A stretch of DNA of 50,152 nucleotides, taken from NCBI GenBank assembly GCA_028820215.1, contig JAPPKD010000295.1, positions 1-50,152 of the forward strand. The letters run 5' to 3'. The stretch is from Spirochaetaceae bacterium. GTDB taxonomy: Bacteria > Spirochaetota > Spirochaetia > SZUA-6 > Bin103. The stretch's first letter is position 1. Each line of letters opens with the position of its first letter. The notes under the pieces are model-generated. The model saw only the letters and a program-made list of their open reading frames with translations, was not told the DNA's origin and did no database searches. Positions 27,783 to 35,050 of this stretch are shown piece after piece. The translations under genes were made by a program, and so were the position numbers.

Positions 27783-28214
27783 ATGCACGTTCACCGATTT
27801 CGCACACCCGGCAACGGTCCGCACGAGGTCACCGAGGCGCTCCACGCTGCGGTCGCGCAGAGCGGCATGCGCGCAGGCGCCCTGGTCGCCACCATCCCGC
27901 ACACCACCGCCGGACTCGCGGTGCTGTCGTTCCCCGACCCGCTGGGACTGGAGGACGTCGCCGACGAGCTGGCGCGGCTGGTGCCGACGCGGATCGACTT
28001 CAAGCACCAGCACGACACCCCGCAGGATGCGGCCGGCCACATCAAGTCCGCCCTGGTGGGCGTGTCGCTCAGCCTGATCGTCGAGGACGGCGAGCTCGTG
28101 CTCGGCCACTCCCAAGCGGTCTACTTCATGGAGTTCGACGGCCCGCGCGACCGTCAGCTCCACGTGCAGCTTCTGCCGGCCGCGTCCGTGAGCGAAGAGG
28201 AGAAAAGAACGTGA
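27783..28214 (+). CDS. yjbQ: YjbQ/UPF0047 family protein
   Basis: A 143-residue protein starting MHVHRFRTPG at ATG 27783, with AGGAG seven bases upstream. It has the conserved IPHTTAGL with His40, the KHQHDTPQDAAGHIKSALVG region carrying further histidines, and the FDGPRDRQLHVQLLP ending. YjbQ proteins form metal-binding trimers; E. coli YjbQ has weak thiamine-phosphate synthase activity, but the true role is not known. Its position between a SIS protein and a nucleoside phosphorylase, with a 4-bp overlap to the latter, ties it to this catabolic cluster. Confidence 0.9.
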   Translation: MHVHRFRTPGNGPHEVTEALHAAVAQSGMRAGALVATIPHTTAGLAVLSFPDPLGLEDVADELARLVPTRIDFKHQHDTPQDAAGHIKSALVGVSLSLIVEDGELVLGHSQAVYFMEFDGPRDRQLHVQLLPAASVSEEEKRT

Positions 28215-29107
28215 GCGACGCAGTCGACAAGCTCTACCGGCGCTACGAGTACGCCGCCAACGTGCCGCGCCGGGGCCTCCTGATCGACGGCCGGCCGGCG
28301 CTGACCGGCATCGACCCGAAGCGCATCGGCGACTACGTCATCATCACCGTGCGCGACCCCCTGTGCGCCTACGAGGAAGACCCGGCGCAGCAGGTCGCCC
28401 GCCATCTGGACGACGGCGAGCTGGTCGCCCGCACCGGCATGTTCACCACCTACAGCGGTCGCTACGAGGACGCCCACGTCACCGTGGTCTCCGGCGGCAG
28501 CGGCTCACCGGAAGCGGAGCTCGTTCTGCACGAGTTCCTGGAGAACACCGCTGCCACCGCCTACCTGCGCCTGGGCGGCTCCGGCGGCATGCACGAATCG
28601 GTGCGTCCCGGGGACGTCGTGATCAGCCACGGCGTGGTGCGCGACGAGGGCATGACGCAGGCCTACGTGCGCCCCTCCTTCCCCGCCGCCGCCAGCCCGG
28701 AGATCGTGATGGCCCTGGCGCAGGCCGGCGAAGACCTGGGCGTCCGCTACCACATAGGAATCACCCGTTCCAGCGACAGCGACTTCTGCGGCGTCGGGCG
28801 TCCGTCGGTCGGCGGCTACATGCAGCCCGAGCACCTGGAGGTGATCGATTACTACCGGCGCGCCGGCGTTCTCAACGGCGATCGCGAGTCTGCGGCGCTG
28901 GTCACCCTGCCGCTGCTGTTCGGCAAGCGCGGCGGCTCGATCTGCTCGGTGGCAGACAACCTGGTGACCGGCGAGAAGTTCACCGCCGGCGCCGGCCACG
29001 ACACGGCACGCCGAATGGCCCTGCGCGGCCTGGCGATCCTGGCCCGTATGGACCGCGAGAAAGCGGAGGCCGGCCAGGCGTACTGGACGCCCTCGCTGCG
29101 GGGATAG
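28211..29107 (+). CDS. Nucleoside phosphorylase (uridine phosphorylase-like)
   Basis: A 298-residue member of the PNP/UDP phosphorylase family. Evidence is the phosphate-binding stretch VVSGGSGSPEAELVLHEF near 95-112, the family motif GGSGGMHESVRPGDVVI near 121-137 and the ribose/base-site segment RESAALVTLPLLFG near 226. It would split a nucleoside with phosphate into base and ribose 1-phosphate. GTG 28211 overlaps the yjbQ stop. With the nucleoside hydrolase at the other end of the cluster, both hydrolytic and phosphorolytic cleavage are encoded. Base specificity cannot be read off; uridine is the nearest guess. Confidence 0.88.
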   Translation: MSDAVDKLYRRYEYAANVPRRGLLIDGRPALTGIDPKRIGDYVIITVRDPLCAYEEDPAQQVARHLDDGELVARTGMFTTYSGRYEDAHVTVVSGGSGSPEAELVLHEFLENTAATAYLRLGGSGGMHESVRPGDVVISHGVVRDEGMTQAYVRPSFPAAASPEIVMALAQAGEDLGVRYHIGITRSSDSDFCGVGRPSVGGYMQPEHLEVIDYYRRAGVLNGDRESAALVTLPLLFGKRGGSICSVADNLVTGEKFTAGAGHDTARRMALRGLAILARMDREKAEAGQAYWTPSLRG

Positions 29108-29126
29108 CCGCGCGGCGCCGGACTCC

Positions 29127-30008
29127 TCAGGCCGGACAGGCCGCAGCGACGGCCTGTTCCTCGGCGTGGTAGCTGGAGCGGACGAACGGCCCCGCGTCGC
29201 AGTGGCGGAATCCCCGGTCCAGGGCGATGCGCTTCAGCCGGTCGAATTCGTCGGGCCGCCAGAAGCGCTTGACGCGCAGTTGCGTGCGCCCCGGCTGCAG
29301 GTACTGGCCCAGGTTGAGGATGTCCACGCCGTTCGCGCGCAGGTCGTCCATGGCCTCGACCACCTCGCCTGCCTCCTCGCCCAGCCCCAGCATCAGGCTG
29401 GACTTGGTGACCGCATCGGGGGACAGCTCCTTGACCGTGCGCAGGAAGCCGAGCGAGCGGTCGTAGTCGGAGTGCGAGCGCACCGCCGGCGTCAGCCTCC
29501 GGATCGTCTCCAGGTTGTGGGCGATGATGTCCGGGCCGCTGTCGACGAGCGTCTCCACCGAAGAGGGATCGACGACGAGGTCGGGGCCGGCCAGGTCCGA
29601 GGGCAGCACCTCGACCCGGCAGCCGGGCGCGGCGGCGCGGATCGCCAGCACGGTGTCCGCCATCACCAGAGCGCCGCCGTCCGGCAGGTCGTCGCGCGCC
29701 ACCATGGTGATGACCACGTGCCGGAGCCCCATCTGCACCACGGACTCGGCGACGCGCCGCGGCTCATCGGCGTCCACGCTGCCGGGCAGGCCGGTCTCCA
29801 CGGAGCAGAAGCGGCAGCGCCGCGTGCATACATTGCCCAGTATCATGAAGGTGGCGGTGCCGTGCGTGCCCCAGCACTCGTGGATGTTGGGGCAGCGCGC
29901 CTCCTCGCATACGGTATGGAGCTTCTGTGAACGGACGATTTCGCGGACCTGGAAATAGCGCGGGTCGGATGACAGCCGCACCCGCAGCCACTCCGGCTTC
30001 GGCGTCAT
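29127..30008 (-). CDS. lipA: Lipoyl synthase
   Basis: Radical-SAM enzyme that inserts two sulfurs into octanoyl-lipoyl domains. The 293-residue protein has the auxiliary cluster [12 protein letters not shown] (Cys34, 39, 45), the SAM cluster CTRRCRFC (61, 65, 68) and the LipA-specific RSSYHAEE near the C-terminus. ATG 30008 ([12 protein letters not shown]) is chosen; a longer frame to 30143 lies inside the opposite dus gene. Its start codon overlaps the dus start codon on the other strand. lipB is not in the window. Confidence 0.96.
   Translation of the reverse strand: MTPKPEWLRVRLSSDPRYFQVREIVRSQKLHTVCEEARCPNIHECWGTHGTATFMILGNVCTRRCRFCSVETGLPGSVDADEPRRVAESVVQMGLRHVVITMVARDDLPDGGALVMADTVLAIRAAAPGCRVEVLPSDLAGPDLVVDPSSVETLVDSGPDIIAHNLETIRRLTPAVRSHSDYDRSLGFLRTVKELSPDAVTKSSLMLGLGEEAGEVVEAMDDLRANGVDILNLGQYLQPGRTQLRVKRFWRPDEFDRLKRIALDRGFRHCDAGPFVRSSYHAEEQAVAAACPA
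29136..29157. other. Inverted repeat at the lipA 3' end
   Basis: ACAGGCC (29136-29142) and GGCCTGT (29151-29157) form a 7-bp perfect stem with an 8-nt loop inside the last codons of lipA, just past the end of the convergent phosphorylase gene. It could act on either transcript as a weak terminator or stability element, but there is no T-run. Confidence 0.3.
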
Positions 30009-31104
30009 GAGCGGCACCATACTACACGCGGGCGACCGGCCGGCCGTCCAGGCCCGTTCCTTCTGGGACGACCTGCCGCGGCCGTTTTTCGTGCTGGCGC
30101 CGATGGCCAACGCCACCGACACCGCCTTCCGCCGCATCATCACCGAGTGCTCAAGCCCGCACGCCGTCTACACGGAGTTCACGTCGGTGGCCGGCCTGTG
30201 CTCGCCGGGAGCGCCGCGGCTGATGGTCGACCTGGAGTTCGCAGAGTGCGAGCGGCCGGTGATCGCGCAGTTCTTCGGATCGGTCCCGGAGCAGTTCCGG
30301 CGCTGTGCGGAGCTGGCCGTCGAGCTCGGCTTCGACGGGGTGGACATCAACATGGGCTGCCCGGATCGCTCCGTCCTGCGCCAGAAGGCGGGCGCGGCGC
30401 TGATCCGCGATCCCGACCTGGCGGTGGAGATCATCGACGCGACGCGCGCCGGCGCCGGGGATCTGCCGGTGTCGGTGAAGACCCGCATCGGGGACGCCTC
30501 CGACATCGTCGAGGAGTGGATCGGCCGGCTCCTGGGCGCGCGCCCGGCGGCGATCGCCATCCACGCCCGCACGATCAAGGAGCGTTCCGAGGTGCCCGCC
30601 CACTGGGACGCGGTGCGGCGGGCGTGCGAGCTGGCACACGGCACCGGAGTCCCGATCGTCGGCAACGGCGACGTGCGCTCGCTGGAGCAGGGCCACGCGC
30701 TGGCCGCCGAGTCCGGCGCCGACGGCGTGATGATCGGCCGTGGCGTGTTCGGCAACCCCTGGCTGTTCTCCGCGGCCGGCGGTCCGGGCGATCTGCGCGT
30801 GGCGGTGGAGACGATGCTCGCGCACGCGCTGCTCTACGACCGGCTGTTCGCGGGCCGAAAGAACTTCGTCGACATGCGGCGCCACTTCAAGGCCTACGTC
30901 GGCGGCTTTCCCGGCGCCAGGCGGCTGCGTATGGAGCTGATGGAGACGCGCTCGGTGGCCGACGTGGAGCCGATCGTCGCCCCCGTGATCGGCGCGTCAT
31001 CGGTGCGGCGTGCCCACGATCGGGCGCATGAGCTGGCCTCGGCCGATGCCTGGGCGACCCGCCGAAACGGCGCCGTCGAGTTGACGGTGAAAACGGCCGG
31101 TTAG
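30007..31104 (+). CDS. tRNA-dihydrouridine synthase
   Basis: FMN-dependent reduction of specific tRNA uridines. The 365-residue protein has the N-terminal FMN region [17 protein letters not shown], catalytic Cys118 in [16 protein letters not shown] (about 158), AIHART and IVGNGDVRS, and [13 protein letters not shown]. The C-terminus is a short helical domain. Its ATG at 30007 overlaps the lipA ATG on the other strand. Which Dus subfamily (A, B or C) it belongs to needs a tree. Confidence 0.93.
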   Translation: MSGTILHAGDRPAVQARSFWDDLPRPFFVLAPMANATDTAFRRIITECSSPHAVYTEFTSVAGLCSPGAPRLMVDLEFAECERPVIAQFFGSVPEQFRRCAELAVELGFDGVDINMGCPDRSVLRQKAGAALIRDPDLAVEIIDATRAGAGDLPVSVKTRIGDASDIVEEWIGRLLGARPAAIAIHARTIKERSEVPAHWDAVRRACELAHGTGVPIVGNGDVRSLEQGHALAAESGADGVMIGRGVFGNPWLFSAAGGPGDLRVAVETMLAHALLYDRLFAGRKNFVDMRRHFKAYVGGFPGARRLRMELMETRSVADVEPIVAPVIGASSVRRAHDRAHELASADAWATRRNGAVELTVKTAG

Positions 31105-31110
31105 TATCCT
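31081..31110 (+). promoter_or_regulatory. Candidate superoxide dismutase promoter
   Basis: TTGACG (31081-31086, 5/6 match) and TATCCT (31105-31110, 4/6) with an 18-nt spacer, embedded in the last codons of dus. The predicted start near 31117 gives a leader of about 30 nt with AGGAG before ATG 31147. An independent promoter suits a stress gene. Confidence 0.48.
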
Positions 31111-31146
31111 CACGGCCAAATCCAGACCCGAAACAGGAGTCTATCC

Positions 31147-31755
31147 ATGGCCTTCTCGGTCCCACCCCTCACCTACGCATACGACGCCCTCGAGCCGCAC
31201 ATCGACGAGCAGACGATGCGGATTCACCACGACAAGCACCACGACGCCTACGTCGGCAAGCTGAACGACGCGGTCGCCGGCACCGACCTGGAGAGCCAGT
31301 CGATCGAGTCGATCCTCAGCAACCTGGGCTCGGTGCCCGACGGCAAGCGCGCCGCGGTGCAGAACCAGGGTGGCGGGCACGCCAACCACACGCTGTTCTG
31401 GACCGTGATCGGCCCCAACGGCGGCGGTGCCCCCTCCGGCGACCTGGCCGGCGCGATCGACGCGGCCTTCGGCAGCTTCGACGGCTTCAAGGAGGCGTTC
31501 ACGGACGCGGCCACCACTCGCTTCGGCTCCGGCTGGGCATGGCTGGTGGTCAAGAGCGGCGGCGGCCTGGCCGTCTACAGCACCGGCAATCAGGACAGCC
31601 CCCTGTCCCAGGGCGACACCCCGATCCTGGGCATCGACGTCTGGGAGCACGCCTACTACCTGAACTACCAGAACCGGCGCCCCGACTACATCACCGCGTT
31701 CTACAACGTGATCGACTGGGCGGCGGTCGCGGAGCGCTACGCCGCGGCGAGCTGA
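31147..31755 (+). CDS. sodA: Superoxide dismutase, Mn-type by sequence
   Basis: Converts superoxide to peroxide and oxygen in the cytoplasm (no signal peptide). The 202-residue protein has the four metal ligands: His27 (RIHHDKHH), His81 (ANHTLFW), Asp164 and His168 (DVWEHAYY). GGGHANH and the Gln in GNQDSPL (about 149) are the pattern seen in Mn rather than Fe enzymes. AGGAG lies seven bases before the ATG. It is followed 59 bp later by thioredoxin reductase, a redox-defence pairing. Confidence 0.96.
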   Translation: MAFSVPPLTYAYDALEPHIDEQTMRIHHDKHHDAYVGKLNDAVAGTDLESQSIESILSNLGSVPDGKRAAVQNQGGGHANHTLFWTVIGPNGGGAPSGDLAGAIDAAFGSFDGFKEAFTDAATTRFGSGWAWLVVKSGGGLAVYSTGNQDSPLSQGDTPILGIDVWEHAYYLNYQNRRPDYITAFYNVIDWAAVAERYAAAS

Positions 31756-31814
31756 GGCAACCCCTGAGCAAGTCCGACAACGCGGCCGGGAACGGCGCCT
31801 CCGGGAACGGCCGC

Positions 31815-32753
31815 ATGGAAAACGTCGTCATCGTCGGCTCGGGTCCGGCCGGGCACACGGCGGCCATCTACGCCGGCCGCGCCCTGCTGGACCCGTTACT
31901 GTACGAGGGCTTCATGGCCGGCGGCGTGGCGGCCGGCGGCCAGCTCACCACCACCACCGACGTCGAGAACTATCCCGGCTTCCCGACCGGTGTCGGCGGC
32001 ATCGAGCTCACCGAGCTCTACCGCCAGCAGTCGGTGAACTGCGGCGCCCGCATCGAGACGGTCACCGTCGACCGCGTGGACCTGAGCCAGCGCCCGTTCA
32101 CGGTGGTCGCCGGCGACGAGAGCGTGCGCGCGCGCACGCTCATCATCGCCACCGGCGCCACTGCCAAACGGCTGGAGGTGCCGGGCACCGAGCGGCTGTG
32201 GCAGAAGGGGATCTCCGCGTGCGCGGTGTGTGACGGCGCGCTGCCGGTGTTCCGCGACAAGCCGCTGGTCGTGATCGGCGGCGGAGACACCGCCTGCGAG
32301 GAGTCGCTGTTCCTGACCCGCTACGGTTCCTCGGTGACCATCCTGGTGCGGCGCGACATGATGCGCGCCTCCAAGACCATGCAGCAGCGGGTGCTTGCGA
32401 ACGACAAGATCAGCATCTCCTGGCAGACGGAGCTGGTCGAGGTGCTCGGCGACCAGTTGCTGGCCGGGGTGCGCGTGCACGACAAGGCCGCGGGCCAGGA
32501 GCGCGAGATGGAGGCCGGCGGCCTCTTCTTCGCCATCGGTCACCAGCCAAACACCGAGTTCCTGGAAGGCCAGCTCGACACCGACGACACCGGCTACGTG
32601 CTCACCGCCGCCGACAGCACCGCCACCAGCGTGGCCGGCGTGTTCGCCTGCGGGGACGTCCAGGACAAGGTCTACCGCCAGGCGGTCACCGCCGCCGGCA
32701 CCGGCTGCATGGCCGCCCTCGAAGCCGAGCGCTTCCTGGACGCTCACGGATAG
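31815..32753 (+). CDS. trxB: Thioredoxin-disulfide reductase
   Basis: NADPH-dependent flavoenzyme that keeps thioredoxin reduced. The 312-residue protein has the FAD motif VVIVGSGPAGHTAAIYAGRA (4-23), redox-active Cys136/Cys139 in SACAVCDGA, the NADPH-binding VVIGGGDTACEESLFL and the C-terminal FACGDVQDKVYRQ. ATG 31815 gives the standard N-terminus; the frame is open upstream through the dismutase gene. Same strand as sodA and probably partly co-transcribed. Confidence 0.96.
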   Translation: MENVVIVGSGPAGHTAAIYAGRALLDPLLYEGFMAGGVAAGGQLTTTTDVENYPGFPTGVGGIELTELYRQQSVNCGARIETVTVDRVDLSQRPFTVVAGDESVRARTLIIATGATAKRLEVPGTERLWQKGISACAVCDGALPVFRDKPLVVIGGGDTACEESLFLTRYGSSVTILVRRDMMRASKTMQQRVLANDKISISWQTELVEVLGDQLLAGVRVHDKAAGQEREMEAGGLFFAIGHQPNTEFLEGQLDTDDTGYVLTAADSTATSVAGVFACGDVQDKVYRQAVTAAGTGCMAALEAERFLDAHG

Positions 32754-32763
32754 CGGCCGAACC

Positions 32764-33339
32764 ATGGCGCTGGAGATCGTCCAGGGCGACCTGTCGTGGA
32801 GCGGCGAGCACTGGATCTGCATGATCCGCGAGCCGGGCTCGGACGAAACGTCGGTGGTCAGCCACTACCACCTGCGCGTCTCCCCGGCCGGTCCGGGCAA
32901 CGTGGCGGTGATTCACGTGCCGGGTGTGGACGGCGCCCACGTGATCGCGACCGACAACGACGACGCGGCCACGTTCGCCAGGGAGCGGTTCTTCGCCGGC
33001 CGGTCGGACTACCACCACGGCGACCTGCCGGTGCGGCAGGCCACCTTCGAGCGAACCGGTGAGGGACAGCCGGGGTCCGGCTGGCGCTACCGGTTCGCCG
33101 GCACGGAGGTATCCGCGCGCTGGTTCGTGGCGGAGCCGCCGGTCGTCGCGCACGGCCACCTGCGCCCCGGCGACTGGTGCTTCACCGTGCTGTACTTCGC
33201 CGAAGAGGCGGAGATCCACCTGAACGGACGCCGCGTGCCGGGCGAGCCATTCACCCGCGACATCTGGCGCAGCTCCATCGGCGGCGACCGCAGCTCCTGC
33301 GTCTACGCCCTGGCCGAGACCTTCCTGGATACGGAGTAG
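32764..33339 (+). CDS. Uncharacterised 191-residue protein downstream of trxB
   Basis: I do not recognise this protein. It is acidic, rich in Trp, His and Gly, and predicted beta-rich (SWSGEHWICMIREPG, VVSHYHLRVSPAG, GSGWRYRFAGTEVSARWF, GDWCFTVLYFAEEAEIHLNG). There is no signal peptide, transmembrane segment or obvious cofactor motif; the cysteines are few and scattered. ATG 32764 lies 10 bp after the trxB stop, so it is very likely translated from the same message. It converges with the AAA-ATPase gene, 47 bp away. A cytoplasmic beta-sandwich or lipocalin-like fold is possible but not shown. Confidence 0.75.
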   Translation: MALEIVQGDLSWSGEHWICMIREPGSDETSVVSHYHLRVSPAGPGNVAVIHVPGVDGAHVIATDNDDAATFARERFFAGRSDYHHGDLPVRQATFERTGEGQPGSGWRYRFAGTEVSARWFVAEPPVVAHGHLRPGDWCFTVLYFAEEAEIHLNGRRVPGEPFTRDIWRSSIGGDRSSCVYALAETFLDTE

Positions 33340-33386
33340 GAATTCCTCGGCGGCTGCGGGCTCAGGCCGCTACGGGAGCGTCCGGG

Positions 33387-34934
33387 TCAGGCATCCGCCA
33401 CCTCGAACGCCGTCACGTTGCGCGTGTCGCGGCTGAACTCGACCCCGATCAGGTGGATCGGCTCGCCGCGAGCACGGTACTTGTCTGCGTATCCCCGCGC
33501 CTGCAACTGCGCCAGGGCGGAGCCCGGCGAGGCCATCTCCGCCACCTTGAACTCGAACAGATAGACGTGCCCACCGGCGCGCACCGCCATATCCAGCCGG
33601 CCGTGGCTGCTCGACTCCTCCACCGCGACCTCGTATCCCAGCGCCACGAAGTAGGAATAGAACACGCTCGCGTAGTAGCCCTCGTACCTCGCGATATCAT
33701 TGTTGGTGTACCACTCGTACGGGATGCTCGAGAAGAACGCGTGGAACAGCTCCCGCAATCCCTCGCAATCGTGCGCCGCCAGCAGCCGCTCCAGGCGGAT
33801 GCTGTTCGCCGTCTGCTGCGTGGTGTCCTGGACCAGATGGCGCAGCAGAACCCGATTGAGGCTTTGCCGAACTTCCCGGTTCGGATAGCCCAGGCGGTAC
33901 AGCGCCTCGCCGCCCAGCTCCTCCTCTCCCGTGATCGTCAGATAGCCGGTCTGGAACAGCAGCGCCTCCGTGCCGATGCGATCCACGTCGAACGCCGACA
34001 GCAACTCCTCCGTGCTCACCGTCCGATCCAGTGATACCGAGGAGACCCCGCGGTCGAACATCGTCTCCACCAGAAACGCCGGCGTCCCGGTCTCGAACCA
34101 GTGGCCCTTGAATTCGCGGCTATCGAACAACAGCAGCGCGTCGTACGGGTTGTACACCTTCTCCGCGCCGCGCCAGCCGTAGCCGTTGTACCACTCGCGC
34201 ACCCGCTCGCGGTCCAGCCCGGCAAGTTCCGGCGTGAACACCGTGTCCAGGTCCCGTTCGGTGTAGCCGCAGATCGCCGAGTAGCGCCGATCGAGGGTGA
34301 TGTCGGTGAGGTTGTTCAATTGCGAGAACAGGTTGACCTTGGAGAACTTGCTGATGCCGGTGAGGAACGTGAAGCGCACGTGTGCGTCGCACGACTTGAT
34401 CACGCCGTACAGGCCGCGCAGGTAGTCGCGGTTGGTCCGCGCCGCCTCCGCGTCCTCCAGGGCGTCCAGGATCGGCTTGTCGTACTCGTCGACCAGCACC
34501 ACGACCCGCTGCCCGGTCCGCTCATGCAGCGCTTCCAGCAAGTACGCGAAGCGTCCGGGCGCCGTCAGGTACTCGGTCGCCACGCCCGTGCGACGCTCGG
34601 CGGCGGCGAGTTGCTCCATGACGTTGGCTTCCAGCAGACCGGGATCCCTGAAGTTCCCGCGGCCGAAGTCCAGATGGACCACCGGGTGGCGCTGCGACCA
34701 GTCGTGGCCGTCGTGGATGTACAGGCCCTCGAACAGCTCCTGGTTGCCCTCGAACAACTCCTTCAGCGTATCCAGGAACAGGCTCTTGCCGAACCGCCGC
34801 GGACGCGACAGGAAATAGTGGGTGCCTCCTGCGAGGAGTTGAGCTATGTACGGGGTCTTGTCCACGTAGTAGCAGTCCTGCTCCCGCAGCTTGCTGAACG
34901 TCTGCATCCCGATCGGCAGTCTGCGCCTGGTCAC
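33387..34934 (-). CDS. AAA-ATPase with DUF1703 PD-(D/E)XK nuclease domain
   Basis: A 515-residue protein of the 'AAA-ATPase-like plus DUF1703' family, often present in many copies in spirochaetes, Bacteroidota and gut bacteria; function unknown. The N-terminus IGMQTFSKLREQDCYYVDKT is the family hallmark. Walker A is SRPRRFGKSLFLDTL (about 43-57) and Walker B is VVVLVDEYDKPIL (about 145). The C-terminal nuclease-like domain has GRLDMAVRAGGHVYLFEFKV, giving the Asp and Glu-x-Lys of PD-(D/E)XK folds. Full length and apparently intact. No partner gene is adjacent. Confidence 0.88.
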   Translation of the reverse strand: MTRRRLPIGMQTFSKLREQDCYYVDKTPYIAQLLAGGTHYFLSRPRRFGKSLFLDTLKELFEGNQELFEGLYIHDGHDWSQRHPVVHLDFGRGNFRDPGLLEANVMEQLAAAERRTGVATEYLTAPGRFAYLLEALHERTGQRVVVLVDEYDKPILDALEDAEAARTNRDYLRGLYGVIKSCDAHVRFTFLTGISKFSKVNLFSQLNNLTDITLDRRYSAICGYTERDLDTVFTPELAGLDRERVREWYNGYGWRGAEKVYNPYDALLLFDSREFKGHWFETGTPAFLVETMFDRGVSSVSLDRTVSTEELLSAFDVDRIGTEALLFQTGYLTITGEEELGGEALYRLGYPNREVRQSLNRVLLRHLVQDTTQQTANSIRLERLLAAHDCEGLRELFHAFFSSIPYEWYTNNDIARYEGYYASVFYSYFVALGYEVAVEESSSHGRLDMAVRAGGHVYLFEFKVAEMASPGSALAQLQARGYADKYRARGEPIHLIGVEFSRDTRNVTAFEVADA

Positions 34935-35050
34935 CGCGCCATCCTACGTCGTGACCGGCAGCCGCTCCAAACCTCCGGCCGCGGCCGGGCGCGCCGAGGC
35001 ACGGAGCCGGATCGGTTGCTACAGTGACCGAAGGAGCCGAGTGGCGATCG

